From Acinetobacter johnsonii CIP 64.6 (lineage in GTDB: Bacteria; Pseudomonadota; Gammaproteobacteria; Pseudomonadales; Moraxellaceae), in contig NZ_KB849230.1 of the NCBI RefSeq assembly GCF_000368045.1, forward strand, positions 124,001 through 188,000: a DNA stretch of 64,000 bases. The letters are read 5' to 3'. Below the pieces are notes generated by a model. It had not been told where the DNA came from. It was given only the letters and a program-made list of their open reading frames with translations, and did no database searches. Of the stretch, positions 16,662 through 25,265 are shown piece by piece (within the stretch, counting starts at the first letter, position 1; each line of letters begins with the position of its first letter). Made by a program: the position numbers and the translations under genes.

Positions 16662-19600
16662 CTACCGAGTTTCATACCAACGTAACTGTCTAAGTTTCGC
16701 TGTGGTGGTAAACTCCTGACATTCAGGTAAATTTGGGGTAGTGGTACAATTGAGCGTGTTAGGGCGGTTTACAATCAACCCAGTATTATTGGCACTACTA
16801 CGTCCTTGACCTAAACCAGCACCCAAAATACCCGCACCAAGTTTTACGCTATTCGGCACCCCAGATGTGGTTGTATTAAATGGACATTTTCCTGTAGGCA
16901 AACAGAACTGATAGACATAGCTGTCACCTTTGACACCTGCACCACACGAACCACCAATACCTGTACCATCACGATGAAACACATTGACATACAACATGCC
17001 ATCTAAGGCATATAGCTCATTCATTCCTTTATAAGCACCTGCAGTACTTGAATAGGTATATTTCCAACCGCTATTTCCATTAATTGCAACACCTGTACTC
17101 ATGTTACTGTTTAAGGAAGACAGCGCAGTCCGGGTGGTTAATGTTGGCGTACCATAAAGATCCATTTTTGCAACGTCTTTATCATAAGCCACAAATACGC
17201 CATCTACTGCACTGGTTGCTGAACCCGCCTGATTCGTGCCAGCCGCCCCAACCAATGGTGAACTGCGATTACCTGAGCTAAACGCAACGGCAGCAACATA
17301 GCCATCATCGCTGTCATGTATAGACACACTTGGCATTTCATAGAAGCGAGGGCTTGCCCCACCTGTTGCATGTTCATCAAATAAGCGTACAACACGTTTC
17401 GCAAAATTCGCTTTTTTCGCACTTGCATCCGCCCCAGTCGCCGCATTATTTAAGTCAACACGGAATCCCTGTCCACCCAAATCACCAAAGTACAAATTAT
17501 CTACCAAACCATCACTATCACGATCAATCGCATTGATCTGACTGACAACACTGTATTTCATGTTAATAGTAGCTGCACTTGCATTGGTAAATGCTTCTGC
17601 TCCACCTGCTGCTGTTGCATTGGCACTCGTCCACCACAGTAAGTCGCCATTATTGGCATCAAACATATAGACACCCGCACCACCACCTGTGGTGGTATTT
17701 TGGTCATATGCTGCATTTTCATAACCAGGGTCATAACCCCCACCCACAAACATGACTAGTTTTTTCACTCCACCAAAATTCACATAAGCAATGGTCGGTT
17801 TAGACCAGCTTTGTCCCATATAGCTTAGAGCGGTTACACCTGTAGTTGTGGAACTTGATTTATAAATTTTTGAGTTGGCTGGGTCGATGTGAAATTTGAG
17901 CTCTGGATTATCTAAGTCAGATAAATTCAAGGCGTAATAACTTTTGCCTCCCATACGCAAACCACCATAGACCCACTGCAAACCTTTAATGGCAATATCA
18001 TCACCACTGGCATTTTGTGCAACACGACCTGAATCCTTCACGGTCAATGTTCCATCTGCTTTTGCAACATACTGGGTATAAGCCGTCCACGGTGCATCTA
18101 TACCGTAGAACAGGTTATTTTTGCCCAAGGTACTACTGGTTTCAGATAGAAAAGCATTCTTTTGATTTTGCATCATTTCATTTGGTGCAAAGGCAAATAC
18201 TTCCTTACCACGATCAGCATCAGTTGCATTTTTGCCTGCCCGTACGACATGCAATAATCCTTGTGTAGTACCGAATAATAAGTAATCGTCACGATCAGTG
18301 GTGTCAATGGTGCCAGAAGTGTATGAAATTTTACCTGACTGGGTCAGCAAGATAGGAGTGGAGTGCATAACCGAACCGACCTGACGTAGTTCAGGTTTGG
18401 TTATAAGATCGGCTAAAGTCACCGTTCCTGTTTCAGCAACATTGTAACCAAGCAAGTTCAACCAATAATTTTTATCTGGGTCGTTCACAAACAATGCCGT
18501 GCTACCTGTACCAAATAGCGTCGCCACATTGACTTTTTTCAGTGAACCGATTTCACTTGCTGCATACGGAGCCGCAGTACCTGTAATTTCACGATTGGTA
18601 TAAATAGTACGGTTTGCAACTTGCTCATTCGCAGCATTAGTGCCTATGCCTAAGGGCAATTGTCCTTTCATGCCCTCGTCAGTCCAAAGCCCTTTGGCGG
18701 CTGCGTCAAGCGAACCATCTGCCTTAATTAAGCGAATAGTTTTGCTTGCATTATATAGTTCACCGTTAAAAATATGATATTTATTCATATTCCCAACCCA
18801 AAGCTGGGTCGATTCCTGCGGTTTCGGCACAAATGAAGCGTAATAACCATAAGGTTGGATACGCAATGGATTCAAAGCATCTTGAGGAAGTGTTGGAGAA
18901 CCCGTTGCTACCGCAGGAATTTCAACTTCGATTTCATTTAAAAAGCCTTTAACACTATTCACCACATCTTCTGAGCTACTACCAGAATACCACCCACCAC
19001 CGCCTTCAACCCCCCACAGTGCGGCATTCTTTTGATTGGAGCTCGCACTGGAAGCATTAATCGATGTCACATTATCCGCAATACTTTTTGTCTTATCATA
19101 TGACGGCACACTGTTAAAGTTTTTACCAAAACCAACAACAGCTGTTTTAATTGCCACACCTTTAGGATTGTTCCCATTAAGTAAATAATTTTTTGCAAGA
19201 TTACGAACACAATCCCATGTTCCAGCCGAACTGTCACTAGTACTACAGCTAAATGAGCTTCCTGTACTTCCCAAGGCACTTTGAATCAACTCTTGCGCAT
19301 TCGTATGTTGATAAGGATCACCATCGGTTAATACATACACACCTTGTCCATTACACTGTTTATCCGCTTCTGCCTGCGTCATGGATGATGGCGCCGCATA
19401 ATATCCTGTTCGAGTGGTGTCATAAGCATCTGGATTAGCAAAATTATACCCGCTTGAAGCACGCCCCTGAGTTGTCTCACCCAGCAAATAAGCTATTGTT
19501 TCAGCATACGAACGTGCAGTTGGCGTATTCGTCACCGCTGCAAGACTGGCAATTTTCTGTGCTAAATATTTACGTTGAGTGATCGAAACACCATCCACCG

Positions 19601-20252
19601 TAATCGTTGCATCTAGTCGTCGTGCAGGCACTGCAATATTACCAATATTATCCCAATCCGACTCACTACCACCACGCGCACTTTTATATTCACCCGTTTT
19701 ACCATAAGCCAAACTATTCATATTAGTTTGATTTCTCATAGGTGAGCTAGACTGTGTTCCATCCCAAAGCAACCGACCATCGGACTCTGTAGGATCGATT
19801 AACAGCGGATTCCGAACCCAGCCTAGCGTTGATAAACCAATGATATTATTATCAGGTAAGGCGGTTATGCCTTTACTAGTATTTCCAAATAACAAATCCA
19901 TCATACCGTCCTTAACGCGGGTAATACGATCTGGATATTGGGTAGTTACCCCTCCACTGGTCACCTCGCACCACTGCCTTCTATAGGTTGGAGCATCTGC
20001 ATGCGGATTAATTTTTTGCAGCGCATACTTTTTTACACTTTGGTTCGGTGCATCACATGCACTTTGACCACCATAAGACATATAGTCCATACTCCCTGAA
20101 ATATCGATCAGCATCATCAGGGTAATCGTGCTTGGCTTGGCATTTTGATAGATCTCGATATCACTCGCCCGAGAGACACTACTACAAACCATCATCGTCA
20201 TCAGCGCCGAGACTGCCGTAGAAAGTATATTTCTTGAATTTAATGTTTTCAT
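16662..20252 (-). CDS. pilY1: Type IV pilus tip adhesin and biogenesis factor PilY1
   Basis: A large secreted protein of 1196 residues with a signal peptide (AVSALMTMMVCSSVSRASD). The von Willebrand A-like N-terminal domain has the metal-site motif DISGSMD near residue 50 and the second segment YVLTDGDPYQ. The C-terminal half is a PilY1 beta-propeller with a calcium loop DRDSDGLVDNLYFGD. PilY1 sits at the pilus tip with minor pilins and supports adhesion, twitching and, as ComC in A. baylyi, DNA uptake. ATG 20252 follows GAGGAT. Downstream of pilX by 17 bases. Confidence 0.93.
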   Translation of the reverse strand: MKTLNSRNILSTAVSALMTMMVCSSVSRASDIEIYQNAKPSTITLMMLIDISGSMDYMSYGGQSACDAPNQSVKKYALQKINPHADAPTYRRQWCEVTSGGVTTQYPDRITRVKDGMMDLLFGNTSKGITALPDNNIIGLSTLGWVRNPLLIDPTESDGRLLWDGTQSSSPMRNQTNMNSLAYGKTGEYKSARGGSESDWDNIGNIAVPARRLDATITVDGVSITQRKYLAQKIASLAAVTNTPTARSYAETIAYLLGETTQGRASSGYNFANPDAYDTTRTGYYAAPSSMTQAEADKQCNGQGVYVLTDGDPYQHTNAQELIQSALGSTGSSFSCSTSDSSAGTWDCVRNLAKNYLLNGNNPKGVAIKTAVVGFGKNFNSVPSYDKTKSIADNVTSINASSASSNQKNAALWGVEGGGGWYSGSSSEDVVNSVKGFLNEIEVEIPAVATGSPTLPQDALNPLRIQPYGYYASFVPKPQESTQLWVGNMNKYHIFNGELYNASKTIRLIKADGSLDAAAKGLWTDEGMKGQLPLGIGTNAANEQVANRTIYTNREITGTAAPYAASEIGSLKKVNVATLFGTGSTALFVNDPDKNYWLNLLGYNVAETGTVTLADLITKPELRQVGSVMHSTPILLTQSGKISYTSGTIDTTDRDDYLLFGTTQGLLHVVRAGKNATDADRGKEVFAFAPNEMMQNQKNAFLSETSSTLGKNNLFYGIDAPWTAYTQYVAKADGTLTVKDSGRVAQNASGDDIAIKGLQWVYGGLRMGGKSYYALNLSDLDNPELKFHIDPANSKIYKSSSTTTGVTALSYMGQSWSKPTIAYVNFGGVKKLVMFVGGGYDPGYENAAYDQNTTTGGGAGVYMFDANNGDLLWWTSANATAAGGAEAFTNASAATINMKYSVVSQINAIDRDSDGLVDNLYFGDLGGQGFRVDLNNAATGADASAKKANFAKRVVRLFDEHATGGASPRFYEMPSVSIHDSDDGYVAAVAFSSGNRSSPLVGAAGTNQAGSATSAVDGVFVAYDKDVAKMDLYGTPTLTTRTALSSLNSNMSTGVAINGNSGWKYTYSSTAGAYKGMNELYALDGMLYVNVFHRDGTGIGGSCGAGVKGDSYVYQFCLPTGKCPFNTTTSGVPNSVKLGAGILGAGLGQGRSSANNTGLIVNRPNTLNCTTTPNLPECQEFTTTAKLRQLRWYETR

Positions 20253-20269
20253 TTTTTAATCCTCTTTCT

Positions 20270-20959
20270 TTACGGTAATATCAACTTCGGATGACCGCCA
20301 ACGGTATAGTCCGAATGCTGCATGTTATAGGGAATACCTAACCCATCAAAACATGCCCCCACGGCCGAAGCCCGCTGCTTAAAACAGTTCTCTATTTGCG
20401 TAGGAGTCGCACCTGCAAAACTTGGTAAGACTGAAATAACAGTCGCACCAATATTGTTGCTGGTTGCAGGAACATTACTTTGCCCGATACTGGTCCCCTT
20501 GGGAACTGAACCAAAAGGGGCAGAAACCGTAGAACTCTTGGTTAAATACACTTGTGACAACACTGCAGAACGCCCCATTGCAAACTGGTTGGCTTTACAA
20601 AAGCCATCAACACCAATCTTGGTCGTTGATCCATCCTCTGTAATCGCGCTAGCTTTAGATAATTTAAAGAAAGAATTTTCCGATGCGCGATAGCAAAATA
20701 CCAATTCGTCATTTGCATTGGCAGACGAGTTAAAATAAGCAAACATACCATCCAAGGCCAGTTGTCTTTCAACCTCAGCAGGATTTTCAATATTAAACAA
20801 CGCTGAATCAGAGTTTTCTAACAACAACGCATTCACCTGACTATTGGTTGCAATTTTTAAACCCACAATCCCCATTTTTACCGCTATAGTCCCCAGTAAT
20901 GTGATAACGATCAAAATGACCAATACCGTAATGAGTGTTGCGCCTTTTTGTTGTTTCAT
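20270..20959 (-). CDS. pilX: Minor pilin PilX
   Basis: A 229-residue minor pilin, leader MKQQKG then ATLITVLVILIVITLLGTIAVKMG. Position 5 is not Glu, which is typical of PilX/GspK-type tip pilins. C-terminal cysteines (IENCFKQRASAVGACFDG) may form a disulfide. The start overlaps the pilW stop (ATGA). Probably forms the tip complex with PilV, PilW, FimU and PilY1. Confidence 0.87.
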   Translation of the reverse strand: MKQQKGATLITVLVILIVITLLGTIAVKMGIVGLKIATNSQVNALLLENSDSALFNIENPAEVERQLALDGMFAYFNSSANANDELVFCYRASENSFFKLSKASAITEDGSTTKIGVDGFCKANQFAMGRSAVLSQVYLTKSSTVSAPFGSVPKGTSIGQSNVPATSNNIGATVISVLPSFAGATPTQIENCFKQRASAVGACFDGLGIPYNMQHSDYTVGGHPKLILP

Positions 20960-21939
20960 GATGATGCTCCCAAAGTATTACGAATAGCGACCACTTGATT
21001 TACCGCCTGACGCAAATATCGCTTATTTACTGCTACATCCCCTGAAAGCGTGACTGGAGTTCCAGCAACATTAAAGCTGGTTTGAGTATTTAAACTTGCA
21101 TCTGCACCAATTGTTCCCGTAGAACGAGACAAAATGCCAATATCCATAGAAACAACATTCAAATAAGTTTTGGAACAGGTATCTTCAACAATTGGAGTCG
21201 CACATGCTGCACGAATTGCATCCATCGCAGTAATATATTCATTAATCGTCATATAGCGTAACCGACCCGCAGGATTTTTTACCCCTAAGCGTACTTTAAA
21301 CGCATCGACCCGCTGCATAATTTGTTGTGCATTATTGGAATCATGTACATCTAAACCGGCAATTGCAGTGGGTGCACTCATAGGATATGAGCCGGCATCA
21401 CAATATAAGGAGTAAGCCGTTGGTTCACCTGTAATTTGTTGTGGACTAGCAGCCAAATAATAACGCTGCACAATTACCAGATTTGAAGCAGGGGCAGCAG
21501 CAGTTCCTATTGTTGCTCCCTCACAGTTAATAATGCTTTCGGTTTCAGGGGTATATTGAATAGTTATACGGTCACTTTTACCTGTAGTATTATCAGTATC
21601 TTTGTCTTGCAAACTGACCAATTCAGTTTCTAAATTAGCTGTTGCTTGCAATGCAGTTGGTAGATTTTCTTTTTTAAAAATAATTCCCGAGCCATTGGTA
21701 TAATTATTCACTCTATGTGAAGAAAGGGTATTTAAATTGGTATGTCGCAAATCGTGGGTAACCAGTGATAAACCAAAATTAGCATTTTGTTGCAACTCAC
21801 TCATGCCAGACTGTAAACTCAAAGAACGCTGACTACTCAAAAATACCGCCAAACCTGCGGCAACAATTAACAATCCTAATGCTAAAGCAATCATCAACTC
21901 CATGAGGGTGAAACCTGAGGTATATCGCTTATGAGCCAT
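20956..21939 (-). CDS. pilW: Minor pilin PilW
   Basis: A 327-residue prepilin, leader MAHKRYTSG then FTLMELMIALALGLLIVAAGLAVFLSSQR with Glu5. The chosen ATG (21939) has a strong GGAGGT site and overlaps the 3' end of pilV. The frame extends to 22020 but those residues precede the prepilin leader. PilW is a tip-complex minor pilin. Four cysteines lie in the C-terminal two thirds. Confidence 0.9.
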   Translation of the reverse strand: MAHKRYTSGFTLMELMIALALGLLIVAAGLAVFLSSQRSLSLQSGMSELQQNANFGLSLVTHDLRHTNLNTLSSHRVNNYTNGSGIIFKKENLPTALQATANLETELVSLQDKDTDNTTGKSDRITIQYTPETESIINCEGATIGTAAAPASNLVIVQRYYLAASPQQITGEPTAYSLYCDAGSYPMSAPTAIAGLDVHDSNNAQQIMQRVDAFKVRLGVKNPAGRLRYMTINEYITAMDAIRAACATPIVEDTCSKTYLNVVSMDIGILSRSTGTIGADASLNTQTSFNVAGTPVTLSGDVAVNKRYLRQAVNQVVAIRNTLGASS

Positions 21940-22414
21940 AGTTATATACCTCCATGATGATGCATTTCGCATTTGGTACATAAGCCGCACCATTGGTGCA
22001 ATCAGAACTACTTGTACCATTGGTCGCTGTTGTTCCTTCCCACGCTACATATATACATTTTCGAACTAAGGTAGACCCTTGACAATTAAGCACATCCATA
22101 CTCATACCCAAGTCAGTTGCACGGCTGCTTACTAGTCTAAAATCGTATTTAGCCATATTTTCAGGGGAGCAAAATGCAGTTGCGCAATTCGTGGTATCGG
22201 TATTCGCAACATATCCCACCAACCCATCCCGATTCATACGCATCCGCTCCGCCAAATCTCGGGCAATATTGGTCGCCTGAACATTCATCGTCGCTTCGTT
22301 GCTAGCCGTGATGGCTCTAATTTGTAATGCCACAAACCCCAATACAGCAATACTTAGAAGTACTAAAGCCACAAGTACCTCCACCAACCCAACTCCCGTT
22401 TGACGTTTCATCAT
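21929..22414 (-). CDS. pilV: Minor pilin PilV
   Basis: A 161-residue prepilin, leader MMKRQTG then VGLVEVLVALVLLSIAVLGFVALQ with Glu5, followed by the conserved RDLAERMRMNRDGL segment typical of PilV. Cysteine-rich C-terminal half. Overlaps pilW by 11 bases. Confidence 0.9.
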   Translation of the reverse strand: MMKRQTGVGLVEVLVALVLLSIAVLGFVALQIRAITASNEATMNVQATNIARDLAERMRMNRDGLVGYVANTDTTNCATAFCSPENMAKYDFRLVSSRATDLGMSMDVLNCQGSTLVRKCIYVAWEGTTATNGTSSSDCTNGAAYVPNAKCIIMEVYNYGS

Positions 22415-22432
22415 TTTTATTATTCCTTCCCC

Positions 22433-22864
22433 TCAAGTCGGACAACTTGTTGCCGCTTTATTGTAAACAACCGTTCCACCCTTTTGTACATACACATATG
22501 CTTTTAACGCAGCATCACTACTGTGTTCAAAAATAAAGCACTGTCCGTTTGTGGAAACACTGGTCTGCCCCAAACGATTAAAAGTCACACTGCTATCCCC
22601 ACTCGTTTTTGTGACATGCGTCGGCACCCAAGTTTTAAAAGGTGTTGCCACACTACTATCTAACGCTACGACCCGATCACTTTGTTTAAAAATCGCTTCT
22701 GATCTCGTTTCGCTCAATAAATCCACAAAATCACGGGTATCGCTTCGCAATTGATTACTCCGAACCATTTGGATAAAAGACGGAGCCGCCATCATCGCAA
22801 TAATTGCCAATACAGCAATCGTCACCAACAATTCAATTAAGGTGAATCCCCGACTTGTTCCCAT
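22433..22864 (-). CDS. fimU: Minor pilin FimU/FimT (GspH-like)
   Basis: A 143-residue prepilin, leader MGTSRG then FTLIELLVTIAVLAIIAMMAAPSF, followed by the RSNQLRSDTRDFVDLLSETRSEAI stretch of the GspH/FimT family. First gene of the minor pilin operon fimU-pilV-pilW-pilX-pilY1. FimU and FimT cannot be separated by eye; operon position favours FimU. Confidence 0.85.
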   Translation of the reverse strand: MGTSRGFTLIELLVTIAVLAIIAMMAAPSFIQMVRSNQLRSDTRDFVDLLSETRSEAIFKQSDRVVALDSSVATPFKTWVPTHVTKTSGDSSVTFNRLGQTSVSTNGQCFIFEHSSDAALKAYVYVQKGGTVVYNKAATSCPT

Positions 22865-22950
22865 CGCCCTGCACCCAACTCTTTTAAAATTCCTTACTCT
22901 ATATTAAATTTATTTTTTACAGAACCAATACAAAGCAGATAAGAATCATA

Positions 22951-22982
22951 AAAAAACGGATGGAGTGTCGTCCATCCGTTTT
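22951..22982 (-). terminator. ispH terminator
   Basis: The arms AAAACGGATGGA and TCCATCCGTTTT with loop gtgtcg lie 24 bases past the ispH stop. Confidence 0.9.
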
Positions 22983-23005
22983 GAGTTCACATTTTTCTAT
23001 ACAAA

Positions 23006-23956
23006 TTAGGCCTGAATCACTTGTATCCGTAACTCTTTAGGTAGACTAAACGTAATATTTTCCTCTCGCCCTTGAAGCTCTTGCGGAGGGGTCGCACCCC
23101 AATCCTGTAATCGCTGAATAACCTGCTTGATGAGAATTTCAGGTGCAGATGCGCCAGCTGTCACACCAATTTTACTGTCTGGCTTAAACCAATCTTTTTC
23201 AAGTTCATCTGCATTATCGACCAAATAAGCTGATTTACCCATACGTTCAGCCAGTTCACGCAAACGGTTTGAATTGGATGAGTTTGGCGAACCCACGACC
23301 AATACGACATCACATTTCTCCGCCAAGTCACGTACCGCATCCTGACGATTCTGTGTTGCATAACAGATATCATCTTTACGTGGTCCCTGAATCTTTGGAA
23401 ACTTGGTTCTTAGGGCATCAATTACTTTGGCTGTATCATCAATCGAAAGCGTCGTTTGAGTGACAAATGCAACTTTTTCAGGATGTCTCACCATTAAGGC
23501 CTCAACATCCTGTTCATCTTCAACCAAATAAATCTTTCCACCACCAGATTTATCATATTGCCCCATTGTGCCTTCAACCTCAGGATGCCCTTCATGCCCG
23601 ATCAAAATGGCTTCGGTGCCCTCACGCGCGTACTTGGTCACTTCAATATGAACCTTGGTGACAAGTGGGCAGGTTGCATCAAACACTTTTAAGCCACGGC
23701 GATCCGCCTCCTGCTGTACAGCCTTGGAAACACCATGTGCACTAAAGATGACAATGGAATCATCAGGAACCTGATCAAGCTCATCTACAAAAACAGCACC
23801 ACGCTGACGTAGGTCATCCACCACAAACTTGTTGTGCACCACTTCATGGCGTACATAAATGGGTGGATTAAAGCACTCAAGCGCACGATTTACGATGGCA
23901 ATCGCACGGTCAACACCAGCACAAAAACCTCGTGGATTGGCGAGTACAATTTCCAT
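23006..23956 (-). CDS. ispH: 4-hydroxy-3-methylbut-2-enyl diphosphate reductase
   Basis: The last enzyme of the non-mevalonate isoprenoid pathway, an iron-sulfur reductase making IPP and DMAPP. The 316 residues include the cluster cysteines in ANPRGFCAGVDRAI, FDATCPLVTKVH and DDICYATQNRQ, and HEGHPEVEGTMGQ. ATG 23956 (MEIVLANPRGF) follows AGGGGA. Divergent from gmk. Confidence 0.97.
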   Translation of the reverse strand: MEIVLANPRGFCAGVDRAIAIVNRALECFNPPIYVRHEVVHNKFVVDDLRQRGAVFVDELDQVPDDSIVIFSAHGVSKAVQQEADRRGLKVFDATCPLVTKVHIEVTKYAREGTEAILIGHEGHPEVEGTMGQYDKSGGGKIYLVEDEQDVEALMVRHPEKVAFVTQTTLSIDDTAKVIDALRTKFPKIQGPRKDDICYATQNRQDAVRDLAEKCDVVLVVGSPNSSNSNRLRELAERMGKSAYLVDNADELEKDWFKPDSKIGVTAGASAPEILIKQVIQRLQDWGATPPQELQGREENITFSLPKELRIQVIQA

Positions 23957-24058
23957 AACATCCCCTCTCATCATCTGAATATTTATGCCAAACTATTTCG
24001 TTTAATGGCACGCTACACTACAATAGCCAAGATATTTTATCATATCAGGAAAAATATC

Positions 24059-24682
24059 ATGTCGGGTCTCTTGTTTGTCGTTTCTGCAGCTTCAGGAACA
24101 GGCAAAACATCCCTCGTAAAAGCCCTCCTTGACCGTGTAACGAATCTTCACGTTTCTGTTTCTCATACTACACGTGGGCAACGTCCCGGCGAACTTGATG
24201 GTGTACATTACCATTTTACCGAAAAAGACTCATTTTTGGCCTTGGTTGAACAAGGTGGTTTTATTGAATACGCCGAAGTCTTTGGTAATTACTACGGTAC
24301 AGCTCAAGCTACAGTAAAAGAACAATTGGCGAAAGGTCATGATGTTCTATTAGAAATTGACTGGCAAGGCGCGCAGCAAGTTCGTAAGCTTTTTCCTGAC
24401 TCTAAACAAATTTTCATTTTACCACCAAGCCAGTTTGATCTGCGTCAACGTCTGTCTAACCGTGGCACAGACTCGGTTGATGTGATTGAGCGTCGTTTAG
24501 GCTGTGCAGTTGAAGACATGCAACAATATGTTAACTTCGACTATGTGATTATTAATGATGATTTTAACAAAGCTTTGCACGATCTTGAGTCTGTGATTAT
24601 TGCCAATCGTTTAGTCATTACACAGCAAGCGAGCCGTCATCAGAAAATGATTTCTGAGCTGATCACCCCTGTTGAAAAGTGA
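24059..24682 (+). CDS. gmk: Guanylate kinase
   Basis: Phosphorylates GMP to GDP. The 207 residues start MSGLLFVVSAASGTGKTSLV (P-loop), followed by the GMP-binding SHTTRGQRPGELDGVHYHF and IDWQGAQQVRKLFP. ATG 24059 follows AGGA. The longer frame from 23834 overlaps ispH in antisense and is not real. Followed by rpoZ and spoT in the conserved gmk-rpoZ-spoT order. Confidence 0.97.
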   Translation: MSGLLFVVSAASGTGKTSLVKALLDRVTNLHVSVSHTTRGQRPGELDGVHYHFTEKDSFLALVEQGGFIEYAEVFGNYYGTAQATVKEQLAKGHDVLLEIDWQGAQQVRKLFPDSKQIFILPPSQFDLRQRLSNRGTDSVDVIERRLGCAVEDMQQYVNFDYVIINDDFNKALHDLESVIIANRLVITQQASRHQKMISELITPVEK

Positions 24683-24759
24683 TTAAAACTTGAGTCTACA
24701 GACAAAGCACCTTATACTGCACAGTCTGTTTAATTTTAGCCTTTGTAACGAGAACTCTT

Positions 24760-25041
24760 ATGGCACGCGTAACCGTTGAAGATTGTTTAGACCATGTAGA
24801 CAACCGCTTTGAGCTTGTACTAGTGGCAAGCAAACGCGCGCGTCAATTGGCACGTCAAGGCATTGAACCTACCGTTGAGTGGGACAATGACAAACCGACT
24901 GTTGTTGCATTACGTGAAATCGCAATCGGTCATGTTTCTAAAGATATTTTGAAACAACGTGAACAAGACTACCAAACTTCAAGTCTTGATCTTGCACTGT
25001 CTGCAAACAATTTGAATTTAGATAATTTTTCTTTCCAATAA
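24760..25041 (+). CDS. rpoZ: RNA polymerase omega subunit
   Basis: A 93-residue omega subunit, MARVTVEDCLDHVDNRFELVLVASKRARQL, which helps RNA polymerase assembly and in Proteobacteria contributes to the ppGpp site. It lies between gmk and spoT, 77 bases after gmk. Confidence 0.97.
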   Translation: MARVTVEDCLDHVDNRFELVLVASKRARQLARQGIEPTVEWDNDKPTVVALREIAIGHVSKDILKQREQDYQTSSLDLALSANNLNLDNFSFQ

Positions 25042-25058
25042 GAAAAAATTTATCGTTT

Positions 25059-25087
25059 AAAAGCCTAGTTTTTAACTAGGCTTTTTT
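25059..25087 (+). terminator. Terminator after rpoZ
   Basis: The arms AAAAGCCTAGTT and AACTAGGCTTTT with a short T loop, followed by T, between rpoZ and spoT. spoT probably therefore has its own promoter in 25090-25265. Confidence 0.88.
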
Positions 25088-25265
25088 ATTGGATAACTTT
25101 TATATTTGTGCAATACACGTTATAACTAGAAGATAGGATTCATCATGGTTTAGGTGTGTCTTTTTTGCTTTTCTCTCAATGAATAAATTGACAATTCAGG
25201 CAATATGTTTTTCATTAGAGTATCAGTAAAATTTTCTTGTAATTGCTACGTCTTAAAGGTGTTTT

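Noticed and set aside
20956..22020. PilW start at 22020
   Set aside because: The extra 27 residues overlap pilV and precede the prepilin leader. The strong GGAGGT site supports the ATG at 21939.
23834..24058. N-terminal extension of gmk
   Set aside because: It overlaps ispH in antisense. The family start MSGLLFVVSAASGTGK with a ribosome binding site is at 24059.
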